Below the pieces are notes generated by a model. The model did not search any database and had not been told where the DNA came from. It worked only from the letters and a program-made list of their open reading frames with translations. 64,000 nt of DNA. Source: Devosia sp. A16. GTDB taxonomy: Bacteria; Pseudomonadota; Alphaproteobacteria; Rhizobiales; Devosiaceae. This document shows positions 8,441 to 17,482 of this stretch, piece after piece. The stretch covers positions 3,635,501-3,699,500 of the forward strand of contig NZ_CP012945.1 in assembly GCF_001402915.1 (NCBI RefSeq), read 5' to 3'. The position numbers were made by a program, and so were the translations under genes. Every line of letters starts with the position of its first letter. The first letter of the stretch is position 1.

Positions 8441-10693
8441 GTGACCCTCGCAATGGAAATGTTCGCGATCGCGCCCGCCACGGGCAAGGCGAACCTTTCG
8501 GCCATCCAGGACGGATTGCTGGTCGGCAAGGCGCTCTGGCTCAGCCGCGCTGCCAATGCCGGGCTGCCGGTTGCCCCCACCATCGTCATCAGCCGCGCTG
8601 CCTGGAACGCGCTGCAGGAAGAGCGCAAGGCGCATGACGACCGGTTGCGCGTCCACTGGGTAGCCACACTGTTCCGCCTGGTTGGCCGCAACGGTCGCCC
8701 GCCTGCGCTGGTGGTGCGGACCTCGAGCGCCGCGCACAGCGCTGGGTTGATGCCGGCGCGGCCGGGACTGAGCCCACCGGCCAACGAAGTCGAGTCGGTC
8801 GATCCGGCCCGCCCGCTGGCGCGCGCGATCTCCGACGCCTTTGCCTCCTATGCCGGCTTCGATCCGCGGCCGGAACGGCAGATCGTCATCATCCAGGCGA
8901 TGGCCGACGGCGATGTGCGCCAGTTCCTCACCCGCGAACCGCAGAACGGGGCGCTGGGCCCGGCGCCGGTGAACGGCATGCCGTTCGGCCCGCTGCCCGC
9001 TTCGGCCACGGCGTTCGTCGACCTGCTCGACGCCGCGGCCGGCCAGCATCTGAGCTGCCTCGTCTCGGTCGAGGGCGAAACCATCCGGCTGCTTTCGGCC
9101 CGCGCTGCGCCGGCTTCGGCTGCCGCCGAACTGGAGGCGGCGGTCGATCGTGTGGCGCGCGGGCGCTGGACGCAGCGCGAGGCGGTGACCCATATCGACC
9201 CGGCGCGTCTGCAGCAGATGCTGCATCCGCGCCTGCGCTCGCCTGAGAGCGCCACTGTGCTGGCCAATGGTCTTGGCGTCTCGCCGGGCGCGGCCAGCGG
9301 CGTCATCGTCTTCAACTCCGAGGATGCGGCGCGGCTGAAGGCGCGTGGTCGGCACTGCATCCTGGTGGTCACCGAGACCGGCCCCACCGACATCGAAGGT
9401 ATGAAGGCGGCGACTGGCATCCTCACGGCGCGCGGCGGCATGACCAGCCATGCGGGGGTCGTGGCACGCATCACCGGCAAGCCCTGCGTCGCCGGCGTGC
9501 GCACGCTCAGCGTCAACCTGGCCGAACTGACCTGCAGGATCGGCAACAAGGAGTTCCGCCAGGGTGATCGCATCACCATCGATGGCACGGACGGTTCGGT
9601 CTATCTGGGGGCGCTGCCATTGGCGCAGCCGCATATCGGGGGCGCCATGGGCAAGCTCCTTGGCTGGTCGGACGCGTCGCGCCGGATCAAGGTGCGGGCC
9701 AACGCCGAAACGGTCGAGGCGGTGAACACCGCGCTGAGCTTCGGCGCCGAGGGCATCGGCCTCGCCCGCTCCGAGCACATGTTCTTTTCGCGCGAGCGCC
9801 TGGTGGCGTTGCGCCGGCTGATCCTTTCCGAAGATGCTGACGACCGCGCCGCGGCGCTGACTGGCCTCGTCGATTTCCAGACCGTCGATTACTCGGCCAT
9901 CTTCATGGCGATGAAGGGCCGGCCGGTGACGGTGCGGCTGTTCGATCCGCCGCTGCACGAGTTTCTGCCGCGGACCGATGAGGATATCGAGGAGACGGCG
10001 CAGTCGCTCGGACTTGCGGTGCGGGCGCTGAAGCTCCGGCTCGATCGCATCGCCGAGATCAACCCGATGCTGGGCCATCGCGGCGTGCGGCTCGCCATCA
10101 CCTATCCCGAAATCCTCAAGATGCAGATCGAGGCGCTGTGCGCCGGGGTGCGGGCGGCATCGGCCAGGCAGTCCGAGCCGGTGACCCTCGAGGTGATGGT
10201 GCCTTTCGTCTCGACGGTCTCGGAGGTGGTGGAGGTCAAGCGGCAGACCTATGCCATCGTCGAGCAGGTCGGGCTGCCGCCTGCGGCGCGCGAGCGCTTC
10301 GCCTTCGGCACGATGATCGAACTGCCGCGCGCGGCGCTGCGGGCCGGGGACATCGCCGAGCACGTCGACTTCTTCTCGTTCGGCACCAACGACCTGACCC
10401 AGACCACCTACGGTATCAGCCGCGACGATGCGCCGGCGTTTCTCTCGGCCTATCAGCGCAAAGGGCTCTACGACCTCGATCCGTTCGTGACGCTCGACCA
10501 GAAGGGCGTCGGCGAGATCATCACCATGGCGATCGAGCGCGGCAAGCGCGCCAACCCCAACCTGAAGATCGGCATCTGTGGCGAGCATGCCGGCGATCCG
10601 GCCTCGCTGTGGTTCTTCTCCAAGCTGGACGTGGATTACGTCAGCTGCTCGCCCTATCGGGTGCCCGTGGCACGGCTGACTCTGGCGCAGTGA
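8441..10693 (+). CDS. PPDK-like PEP-utilising protein with shortened ATP-grasp half
   Basis: Homologue of pyruvate phosphate dikinase (PEP + AMP + PPi to pyruvate + ATP). The 750-residue protein keeps the phospho-histidine domain ([15 protein letters not shown], His337) and the complete PEP/pyruvate TIM barrel with [10 protein letters not shown] near the C terminus. From the phospho-His onward its length matches normal PPDK, but the N-terminal nucleotide-binding half is about 120 residues shorter (337 versus about 455 residues before the His) and weakly conserved. The GTG at 8441 or the ATG at 8453 may start it. It is divergent from ispH. It may be a PPDK paralogue with changed phosphoryl donor rather than a true dikinase. 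Confidence 0.8.
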   Translation: MTLAMEMFAIAPATGKANLSAIQDGLLVGKALWLSRAANAGLPVAPTIVISRAAWNALQEERKAHDDRLRVHWVATLFRLVGRNGRPPALVVRTSSAAHSAGLMPARPGLSPPANEVESVDPARPLARAISDAFASYAGFDPRPERQIVIIQAMADGDVRQFLTREPQNGALGPAPVNGMPFGPLPASATAFVDLLDAAAGQHLSCLVSVEGETIRLLSARAAPASAAAELEAAVDRVARGRWTQREAVTHIDPARLQQMLHPRLRSPESATVLANGLGVSPGAASGVIVFNSEDAARLKARGRHCILVVTETGPTDIEGMKAATGILTARGGMTSHAGVVARITGKPCVAGVRTLSVNLAELTCRIGNKEFRQGDRITIDGTDGSVYLGALPLAQPHIGGAMGKLLGWSDASRRIKVRANAETVEAVNTALSFGAEGIGLARSEHMFFSRERLVALRRLILSEDADDRAAALTGLVDFQTVDYSAIFMAMKGRPVTVRLFDPPLHEFLPRTDEDIEETAQSLGLAVRALKLRLDRIAEINPMLGHRGVRLAITYPEILKMQIEALCAGVRAASARQSEPVTLEVMVPFVSTVSEVVEVKRQTYAIVEQVGLPPAARERFAFGTMIELPRAALRAGDIAEHVDFFSFGTNDLTQTTYGISRDDAPAFLSAYQRKGLYDLDPFVTLDQKGVGEIITMAIERGKRANPNLKIGICGEHAGDPASLWFFSKLDVDYVSCSPYRVPVARLTLAQ

Positions 10694-10934
10694 ACGCACA
10701 CTGCACCGCTGCACCAGCGCTTCTTGGATGCAATCACGTCAGTCACACTGCCCTATTTCGCCCGGATAACGCCCATACTCGGCCATTTCCGGTTCGTTCT
10801 GGCGCCAAACTTCCCTTGTTTACCGTCGGCTAACCCTAAACCCGCATTATCGCGAAAGCCGGCATTTGCGTCACAGTTTATCTAGATTGCCGGCGCGTCG
10901 TTTGTTGCGTTCGCGTGGATAGTAAAGCGTTCTG

Positions 10935-11969
10935 ATGGCCCAGTACCGGACCACCCCGACGCGCCGGGCTCACAATGAGTTCGCCGTGATCAAGGCCTGC
11001 GCAGGTTTTGCGCTCGCCATTTTTGCTGTAGCCGGACTGACCGGCGCTGCACACGCCCCCGATGGCGGGTCGCTCTCGGCCTATGAGGCCAGCCTGACGC
11101 GGCCGACCCTCAGCCGGTCCGGCACCGACGTGATCATCACCGGTTCGATCGACAACATCTTCCTGTCGCAGAGTTTCGTCGGCCCCAACCGCGCCCTCAA
11201 GCAGGACCGCGCCCGTCCGACGGTGGAACTGGCGGAACTGACTGCCAGTTTCGCCGATATTCGCGCCAGGATTGCCGCCGCTCGCAACCCCAAGGGTGCC
11301 GCGGCCGAGACGGTGCAGACAGCAAAAGCCGAGGCGCCTGCCGATGCCCAGGCGATCGGCCCGATGCCGGTCGCAGTGGCGGCGCTCAACCCCGCCTGGA
11401 CCACGCCGGCGCTCGACGCCATCGACGGGCTTGCCGGAACCGGCACCGACGTGCCGATGCCGCACACCATGTCGCAGAAGCTCGCCTATGCGCGCGCCGA
11501 CCTGCCGGCCACCGTGTTCGATGGCTCGGTGCTCAACAAGCAGGGCAAGAAGGTTTCCGACAAGGAAGTCTGGTGCATGGCAACTGCCATCTACTTCGAG
11601 TCGCGCGGCGAGAGCTATCGCGGCCAGGTGGCGGTGGGGCAGGTGGTGATGAACCGCGTCGCCCACAAACTCTACCCCGACACCATCTGCGGCGTGGTGT
11701 TCCAGAACCAGAACAAGCGCAACGCCTGCCAGTTCTCCTTCGCCTGCGACGGCATTCCCGAGACGGTGAACGACCAGAAGTCCTGGAAGCAGGCCATGGC
11801 CATCGCCAAGGACGTGATTTCGGGCAAGGAATACCTGACAGAGGTCGGCTACTCGACCCACTACCACGCCACCTACGTCTACCCGCACTGGGCCCCGCGC
11901 ATGAAGAAGAACGTGAAGATCGGCATGCACGTCTTCTATCAGTTCAAGCGTGGTTGGAAGTTCGGCTGA
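10935..11969 (+). CDS. Cell wall hydrolase, SleB-type domain
   Basis: Predicted exported peptidoglycan hydrolase of 344 residues. An N-terminal membrane or signal segment (about residues 18-40, GFALAIFAVAGLTGAAHA) is followed by a low-complexity Ala/Pro region to about 190. The C-terminal Hydrolase_2 (SleB/CwlJ) domain begins AIYFESRGESYRGQVAVGQV; Glu in ESRGE is the expected catalytic acid. Two Cys pairs near CGVVF and ACQFSFAC may be disulfide-bonded. A 241-nt gap upstream (10694-10934) holds its promoter; I see no other feature there. Confidence 0.85.
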   Translation: MAQYRTTPTRRAHNEFAVIKACAGFALAIFAVAGLTGAAHAPDGGSLSAYEASLTRPTLSRSGTDVIITGSIDNIFLSQSFVGPNRALKQDRARPTVELAELTASFADIRARIAAARNPKGAAAETVQTAKAEAPADAQAIGPMPVAVAALNPAWTTPALDAIDGLAGTGTDVPMPHTMSQKLAYARADLPATVFDGSVLNKQGKKVSDKEVWCMATAIYFESRGESYRGQVAVGQVVMNRVAHKLYPDTICGVVFQNQNKRNACQFSFACDGIPETVNDQKSWKQAMAIAKDVISGKEYLTEVGYSTHYHATYVYPHWAPRMKKNVKIGMHVFYQFKRGWKFG

Positions 11970-12005
11970 TAAGGCATTGGTGATCCACCGATACGCTGGC
12001 GCGGG

Positions 12006-12111
12006 CCACCCCTGTCCCCTCCCCCTAAGAAAGGGGAGGGAGATCCCCACATCGGTATCGAGGCTAGCGTCTCCCTCCCCATGTTTAGGGGGAGGGGACA
12101 GGGGTGGGGGT
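12006..12111. repeat. Palindromic repeat, family B (CCACCCCTGTCCCCTCCCCC type)
   Basis: Two inverted arms, CCACCCCTGTCCCCTCCCCC at the left and its complement ending near 12111, each with an internal CCCTCC-GGAGGG hairpin. The same unit recurs at 19954-20065 and 34304-34409, and in altered form flanks the DUF559 gene at 27335-27770. It lies between the convergent SleB and NQO-like genes. Confidence 0.85.
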
Positions 12112-12154
12112 CAGCTTGCGCCGGGCCAGCTTGTTTCCCGGCCGCAGCTAGCCT

Positions 12155-12757
12155 TCAAAACCGCGCCATCTTCCGCTTCACCTTGTCGATGAAGCCCCTG
12201 AGCCCCGCCTCGGTCTGGTTGTTCATGTCGTAGAGCGCCAGGTAAGTCGGCGGCATCAGCGTGCCGAAAGTGGCCCAGGCCCAGCGCATGGCGAGGCGGC
12301 GTGGCGGGTCGCCCATGATCATAGTGCGCAGGCGGTCGCCGCCATAGGTGGTGACGTATGCCACCTTCTTGATGTTCTTCATTCCCGGGATCAGCTTGCC
12401 CTTGTCGGGCGCATCGCCGCCTTCGAGCACGAACGAGACGCCCGGCAGGAAGATCCGGTCGAAGAAGCCCTTGAGAATCGCCGGGTAGCCATAGTTCCAC
12501 ACCGGATGGACGAAGACGATCTTTTCGCAGGCGCGCAGCCGGTCGACATAGGGCTTGGTCAGCGCCGTCAGGTTCCCCGGCACATCGTGATACTCGAGCC
12601 GTTCGGTGCGGCTCATGGCCGCCTGGAAATCTTCCTCGTAGAGGTTGAGCGCGTCGACCTCGTCGCCCTTTGCCCTCAGGGACTCGCACACCGCATGGAA
12701 CAGGGCGCGGTTGTAGCTGGTTTCGACCGGATGGGCGTGGACGACGAGCACCCTCAT
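12155..12757 (-). CDS. NAD(P)H-dependent flavin oxidoreductase (NQO/flavodoxin-2 fold)
   Basis: Predicted FMN/FAD-binding quinone or azo-type reductase of 200 residues. It opens with the flavodoxin-2 start RVLVVHAHPVETSYN and has the NQO signature HPVWNYGYPAILKGFFDRI (about residues 82-100) and YVTTYGGDR. Its ATG at 12755-12757 overlaps the FAD-oxidase stop (ATGA), so the two are coupled, and it is the last gene of the minus-strand arm that starts with the ABC binding protein at 18487. It may reduce a product of, or recycle electrons for, the FAD oxidase; the real substrate is unknown. Confidence 0.85.
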   Translation of the reverse strand: MRVLVVHAHPVETSYNRALFHAVCESLRAKGDEVDALNLYEEDFQAAMSRTERLEYHDVPGNLTALTKPYVDRLRACEKIVFVHPVWNYGYPAILKGFFDRIFLPGVSFVLEGGDAPDKGKLIPGMKNIKKVAYVTTYGGDRLRTMIMGDPPRRLAMRWAWATFGTLMPPTYLALYDMNNQTEAGLRGFIDKVKRKMARF

Positions 12758-14163
12758 TCGGCGGCGCCGCCGAGCGTATAGAGGCCGGTGAACAGCCAGG
12801 TGCGGCCGGAGTCGAAATCGAAGTCCGGATCGTCCCAGGCGATCATCTTGCCGGGGTTGAGGATGCCCTTGGGGTCGGCCTCTTTCTTGAACGCCAGTTG
12901 CGCCCGGTCCGTCCGCTTCATGCCGCCTTCCTCGAGGGTGTAGCGATGCGGGTTGAAGACGAGGCAGCCGTTCTCCTCGTGCAGCCGGATGATCTCCTCG
13001 AGCCGCTCTTCCGAGCTGTAGCGCACGATCGGCAGGCCCGAGAACACCACCCGGCCATCGAAGCGGGTCATCTCGATATGCATCGGCATTTCGTCGCCAA
13101 ATGTCTCGACCGCCCATTTCACATGCGCCAGGTCGGGATACTGGGTCTGGAGGTAGGTGATGGTCGGGTCGATCTTCAGGCCGCGCAGCGTCGTGTGGTT
13201 CCAGGCGAGCTCGTAGATCGGCGGCAGCTTGGCCTTTTCCTCTGGCGTCAGCGTATCGGCGCGATAGAGCAGGTCGCCTTCATGGAAGGCGACGAAATCG
13301 ACCAGCGCCGGCACGGCGGCCGGCGCCGCCATCAACAGCACCACCGATTGCTCGCGGCTGCGGATATAGGGGCGGTGACGGTTGAAATAGTCGTGCGCCA
13401 CCGGCGCCGCGACCGGCGAGATTTCCTTGCACAGCAACCCATCCTGCAGCGCCACCTGCTCGGCGAAGGCGCAGGCGTCGATGATGGAATCGAACCCAAC
13501 CATCATGTCGACCCAATCGTAATGCGCGCTCAGCGGCATCTCGGCTTCGACGATGATGCCGTTGGTGCCGTAGGCATGCGCCACCTTGAGAATGTCCGGC
13601 CCGCGCAGGTCGAGCACCCGCGGCTCGGCCTCGCAGGTCACCACCTTGAGCCCGAGGATGTTGCCGAAATTGCGCAGGCCGCCCCAGCGGATCGACCCGA
13701 CGCCACCCGAACCGCCGGCGATGAAGCCGCCGAGCGATGCCATGCGGTAGGTCGAGGGGTGGAAGCGCAACTCGCCATTGACGGCGTGGATGGTCTGTTC
13801 GTCGAGTTGCTCGAGGATCACCCCGGCTTCGGCACGCACCCGGTCCTGCTCGATCTTGATCACCTTGTTGAGGTTCATCAGGTCGAGCATGGCGCCGCCC
13901 GAGAGCGGCATGGCCTGGCCGTAATTGCCGGTGCCGGCGCCGCGCGGGGTCACCGGGACCTCGTATTTGAACGCCTCGCGCAGCACGGTGACCACTTCGT
14001 CGACCGAGCGCGGCGAGACCACGATCTCGGCGGTGACGCCCTCGAGCTGCTGCTTCAGCCGCGGCGAATACCAGTAATGGTCGCGGCTTTTCTGCTGCAC
14101 GATGCGGGGATTGTCCTGCACCGGAATATCGCCGAGCGCGGCGCGGAATTGGGCGATATCCAT
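12754..14163 (-). CDS. FAD-binding oxidase, PCMH type (GlcD-like)
   Basis: Flavin-linked oxidase or dehydrogenase of 469 residues. The PCMH FAD-binding domain has PRGAGTGNYGQ at residues 73-83 (pyrophosphate-binding loop) and GGFIAGGSGGVGSIRWGG at about 145-162. The C terminus ends with the GlcD-type DPKGILNPGKMI motif. Substrates in this family are usually 2-hydroxy acids or similar alcohols. It lies 3 nt after the amidohydrolase gene and overlaps the NQO-like gene, within one operon. It is likely to oxidise a product of the amidohydrolase, which is inference from position. Confidence 0.85.
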   Translation of the reverse strand: MDIAQFRAALGDIPVQDNPRIVQQKSRDHYWYSPRLKQQLEGVTAEIVVSPRSVDEVVTVLREAFKYEVPVTPRGAGTGNYGQAMPLSGGAMLDLMNLNKVIKIEQDRVRAEAGVILEQLDEQTIHAVNGELRFHPSTYRMASLGGFIAGGSGGVGSIRWGGLRNFGNILGLKVVTCEAEPRVLDLRGPDILKVAHAYGTNGIIVEAEMPLSAHYDWVDMMVGFDSIIDACAFAEQVALQDGLLCKEISPVAAPVAHDYFNRHRPYIRSREQSVVLLMAAPAAVPALVDFVAFHEGDLLYRADTLTPEEKAKLPPIYELAWNHTTLRGLKIDPTITYLQTQYPDLAHVKWAVETFGDEMPMHIEMTRFDGRVVFSGLPIVRYSSEERLEEIIRLHEENGCLVFNPHRYTLEEGGMKRTDRAQLAFKKEADPKGILNPGKMIAWDDPDFDFDSGRTWLFTGLYTLGGAAE

Positions 14164-14166
14164 GGT

Positions 14167-15483
14167 CTACTCCATCAGGTCGTCGAGTTCGCGATAGTCG
14201 GGGAGGCTCGTGTCGATCGCCTTACCGGCGCGCAGCACGATGCGGTCATTTTGTGGGCGGGCGTTGAGCTCGGTCCAGCTGCGGGCGCGGAACAGCACCA
14301 GGTCGGCGGGGGCGCCGACTTCGATCACGGCCTTGTAGGCAAAGCCGGCATGGGCGGCGGGGGCCGAACCGACGGCCCGCACCCAATCCCAAGCCCGGTC
14401 TTGCGGATGATCGAACTGCAGGATCCGTGCGCCCTCGCGCAGCACTTCGACGCCGTCGAGATCGCCATACGCGTAGAACGGGTCGCGGGTGTTGTCCGAG
14501 GCGATGGCGACGACGGCCCCAGCCGCCTTGAATTCGTTGAGCAGCGTCGCGCCGCGGCGGATCGGGGTGCGGACCGTGCCGTTGGCGTTGACCCGGTCCT
14601 GCAGGTAGATGTTGCACATCGGCAAGGACACTATGGCGATGCCGGCCTCGACGGCCTTGTCGATGGTCAGCCGCTGAGTGCGCTCGTCCTGCACGGTGAG
14701 CACGCAGCAATGGCCCGCCATCACCTTGCCGGCAAAGCCGGTCTCCAGCACCGCTTCGGCCAGATGCAGCAAAGCGTGGGCGGATGGATCGCCGGTCTCG
14801 TCGGTGTGGAGGTCGAGATCGAGCCCGAGATTGCCCGCCTTCTCGACCACCCGCAGCATGGCTTCCTTCGAACGCGCGTATTCGGCGACCGAGCCGCCCA
14901 GAATGCCGCCCGAGGCCTTCACCTGCTGCGCCACGGCATCGAGCTCGCCTGGGTTCACCAGCGTGTCCGGGCCGACGATCGAGACGGCCTGCAACTCGAT
15001 GCGGCCGGCCCAGCGTTCACGCATCTGTTCGAACAGCGCCCAACTGATCTCGTGCTGCGGTGGGGCGCTGTCGAGATGCGTGCGGATCGCCGCCGTCCCG
15101 TGCGCATAGGCGCAACGCAGGGCGAAATCGAAGCGGCGTTCGACGTCTGCCGCGGCCCAGTTGCGCTCGCGATCGGCACCGACGGCAAGCAGGGCGCCAA
15201 GCCAGGTGCCATCGGGGTTCTCTTTGCGCGGCCAGATATGGCCCTTGTCGAGATGGGTGTGGATGTCGACGAAGGCGGGCAGGATCAGCCCGGCATCGAG
15301 ATCGTGGCTCGGGCTGGCAACCGGCGCCGAGCCCGCGGGCCGGATGGCTGCGACGCGGCCGTCGGCGATCTCGATGTCGACGGTTTCGATGTCGCCGCTG
15401 CCGGCCTTGCCGCGCGCCGCGCTCGGGACCCGGGCGTTGCGGAGCGTGACCGTGCCGGTGGAGAGGGCAGGGGTGCCGTGCAT
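14167..15483 (-). CDS. Amidohydrolase, cytosine deaminase-like (CodA family)
   Basis: Metal-dependent cyclic amide or amidine hydrolase of 438 residues. The HxH metal pair is at residues 75 and 77 in VDIHTHLDKGH. A further HxD-type site is seen in LDLHTDE, the third His in MAGHCC, and the metal Asp in ASDNTRDPF, all as in cytosine/isoguanine deaminases. It sits in an operon after an NMT1/THI5-type importer, so the imported compound is probably a nitrogen heterocycle. A palindromic repeat (15522-15645) separates it from the permease gene. Substrate is unknown. Confidence 0.85.
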   Translation of the reverse strand: MHGTPALSTGTVTLRNARVPSAARGKAGSGDIETVDIEIADGRVAAIRPAGSAPVASPSHDLDAGLILPAFVDIHTHLDKGHIWPRKENPDGTWLGALLAVGADRERNWAAADVERRFDFALRCAYAHGTAAIRTHLDSAPPQHEISWALFEQMRERWAGRIELQAVSIVGPDTLVNPGELDAVAQQVKASGGILGGSVAEYARSKEAMLRVVEKAGNLGLDLDLHTDETGDPSAHALLHLAEAVLETGFAGKVMAGHCCVLTVQDERTQRLTIDKAVEAGIAIVSLPMCNIYLQDRVNANGTVRTPIRRGATLLNEFKAAGAVVAIASDNTRDPFYAYGDLDGVEVLREGARILQFDHPQDRAWDWVRAVGSAPAAHAGFAYKAVIEVGAPADLVLFRARSWTELNARPQNDRIVLRAGKAIDTSLPDYRELDDLME

Positions 15484-15521
15484 CAGCAGGTTTCCAGAGT
15501 AGCGTTAGTGCCGACTGAAGC

Positions 15522-15645
15522 AGACGGCCCCCTCCCGGCCTCCCCCATGAAGGGGGAGGTGCAGGAAGAGGGCTGTGGCATGATGGTGCCAAAAACCGGA
15601 TGCGGCACCTCCCCCTTCATGGGGGAGGATGGGAGGGGGCCGTCT
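15522..15645. repeat. Palindromic repeat, family C (AGACGGCCCCCTCCCGGC type)
   Basis: Outer inverted arms begin AGACGGCCCC at 15522 and end GGGGCCGTCT at 15645; each contains a CCTCCCCC-ATGAAG-GGGGAGG hairpin. A second copy at 30371-30496 shares the first 40 nt exactly and the same right arm with one difference. Unit lies between the permease and amidohydrolase genes. Confidence 0.85.
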
Positions 15646-15661
15646 CTCTCAGTCAGCACGC

Positions 15662-16534
15662 TCAATTCTCCCGCTTCACCGCGCTCTCGTGCCAGCGGTG
15701 CAGCGACAGCCAGGCGATGAACGAGGTGATGCCGAAAATGGCGATGCCGGTGCCGGTGAGCAGGATCAGCGCCGCGAACAGCCGCGGGATGTTGAGCCGG
15801 TACTGCGACTCGAGCAGCCGGAAGGCGAGGCCGGACCCCTGGCCGGCGGTGCCGGCGGCGAACTCGGCGACGACTGCGGCGATCAGCGCCAGACCGCCCG
15901 CGATCCTGAGGCCCGCCATGAAATAGGGCAGGGAGGCGGGAAGCTTGAGGTAGATCAGCGTCTGCCAGCGCGAGGCGCCGTAGAGGTCATAGAGGTTGAG
16001 CAGGTTATGGTCGACGCTCTTGAGACCGGTGACCATGTTGGAGAGGATCGGAAAGAACGCCACGAGGAAGGCGATGATCAGCAGCACCGTCTGCGTTTCG
16101 GGCACATAGATCAGCAGCAGCGGCGCGATGGCGATGACCGGGGTCACCTGCAGGATCACCGCGAAGGGAAACAGCGCCAGCTCCACCCATTTGCTCTGGA
16201 CCAGGATGATCGCCATTACCACACCCCCGATCAGCGCCAGGATCAGCGCGGTGAAGGTGATCCTCAGCGTCACCAGCAGCGAGGGAGCCAGCGTCGGCCA
16301 GTCGTTGATCAGCGACGTCACCACGTCGCCCGGAGTGGGCAGGATGTATTTGGGAATGCCGTTGAGCACCACGATGAGGTGCCAGCCGATCACGGCCAGT
16401 ACCAGCATGGCCACCGGCACCACGACCCGCAGCACCTTTTCGGTGTTCGAGGTCCGCGGCCTCAGGATGGCGACGGCGCTGTCGGTGCCGGCTTCGTCGT
16501 CCGTGTTGGGGGCCGTCTGCACGATATTGCTCAT
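15662..16534 (-). CDS. ABC transporter permease (TauC/SsuC/ThiX-like)
   Basis: Inner-membrane subunit of an NMT1/THI5-class importer, 290 residues with about six helices. The coupling-helix region is visible as GASRWQTLIYLKLPASLPYF (about residues 175-194), the EAA-like loop that contacts the ATPase. A hydrophilic N terminus of about 35 residues precedes the first helix. Its start overlaps the ATPase stop by one base (TGATG). With the ATPase and the binding protein it forms a complete three-gene importer. Confidence 0.88.
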   Translation of the reverse strand: MSNIVQTAPNTDDEAGTDSAVAILRPRTSNTEKVLRVVVPVAMLVLAVIGWHLIVVLNGIPKYILPTPGDVVTSLINDWPTLAPSLLVTLRITFTALILALIGGVVMAIILVQSKWVELALFPFAVILQVTPVIAIAPLLLIYVPETQTVLLIIAFLVAFFPILSNMVTGLKSVDHNLLNLYDLYGASRWQTLIYLKLPASLPYFMAGLRIAGGLALIAAVVAEFAAGTAGQGSGLAFRLLESQYRLNIPRLFAALILLTGTGIAIFGITSFIAWLSLHRWHESAVKREN

Positions 16535-17361
16535 CAGTGCGTCCCTCCGCCGGCGTGGATGGCTTCATGCAGTGCGTGCGACACCTCATGCGTGGTCGCG
16601 CGATACTCTTCGGACGTGCGGTATTCGGCGTCGCGCATGCCGCTGCTCTTGAGCGGCATGTCGGCGAACACCTGTCCCGGGCGTGCCTTCATCACCACGA
16701 TGCGGTTGGAAAGATAGACGCTCTCGAACACCGAGTGTGTGACGAAGATCACCGTTACGCCTGACTGCTTCCATAATCTGAGCACGTCGTCGTTGAGCTT
16801 CTGCCGAGTGATCTCGTCGAGGGCCGCGAACGGCTCGTCCATCAGCAGCAGCTTGGGCTTGGTCACCAGCGCGCGGGCGATCGAGACACGCATTTTCATG
16901 CCGCCCGACAGTTCCCTGGGATAGGCATCGGCGAAGTCTGCAAGGCCGACCGACGCCAGCGTTTCCATGATCCTGCTGCGGGCGACGGATTTGCTGACGC
17001 CCTGCAGCCGCAGCGGCAGGTAGACGTTGCCCAACACCGTCTGCCACGGCATCAGCGTCGGTTCCTGGAACACGAAGCCGACATCACCCTCAGGCAGGCC
17101 GCGCGAGTTGATCTTGGAGGAGGGCCAGTCGATGCTGCCCGAACTGGGACCGCCGAGGCCGGCAATGATCCTGAGCGCCGTCGACTTGCCGCAGCCGGAG
17201 GGACCGAGCAGGCTCAGGAACTCGCCGCGCTCGACGTCGAGCGACATGTCCTTGAGCGCCAGCGTGCCGTTGGAGAAGACTTTCGAGACGTTGCGCATGG
17301 AAACGACGGTCTGCGTCGCTTTCGCTGCGGTCCCCGGCTCGGCGAGGGAGAGATCGGTCAA
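16534..17361 (-). CDS. ABC transporter ATP-binding protein (TauB/SsuB/ThiZ-like)
   Basis: ATPase of the NMT1/THI5-class importer, 275 residues. Walker A is LGPSGCGKST, the signature ELSGGMKMRVSIARAL, Walker B LLLMDEPFAALD and the switch His in FVTHSVFESVYL. The N-terminal 20 residues are an extension before the core. It overlaps the permease start by one base. It lies about 120 nt after the binding-protein gene, consistent with one operon in which the binding protein is made in excess. Confidence 0.9.
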   Translation of the reverse strand: MTDLSLAEPGTAAKATQTVVSMRNVSKVFSNGTLALKDMSLDVERGEFLSLLGPSGCGKSTALRIIAGLGGPSSGSIDWPSSKINSRGLPEGDVGFVFQEPTLMPWQTVLGNVYLPLRLQGVSKSVARSRIMETLASVGLADFADAYPRELSGGMKMRVSIARALVTKPKLLLMDEPFAALDEITRQKLNDDVLRLWKQSGVTVIFVTHSVFESVYLSNRIVVMKARPGQVFADMPLKSSGMRDAEYRTSEEYRATTHEVSHALHEAIHAGGGTH

Positions 17362-17482
17362 GTGCGTTAGCCCACGTTAGGGTCGAACGGCGCGGGCGGT
17401 ATTGCCCGCGCCGAGGTCGTTGGTAGGTGGCGCTTGCGAGTCGGAACAGTCCGCGACTGTCCGTGCCGGCGCTGCCGCTTGC

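Noticed and set aside
8315-10714. Long minus-strand open frame opposite the PPDK-like gene
   Set aside because: Arg/His/Asp-rich translation with no known domain; it is the shadow of a GC-rich coding strand and overlaps a well-supported gene.
12670-15720. Plus-strand frame of about 1000 codons opposite the FAD oxidase and amidohydrolase genes
   Set aside because: Both genes on the other strand have clear motifs; the frame is a codon-bias artefact of high GC content.
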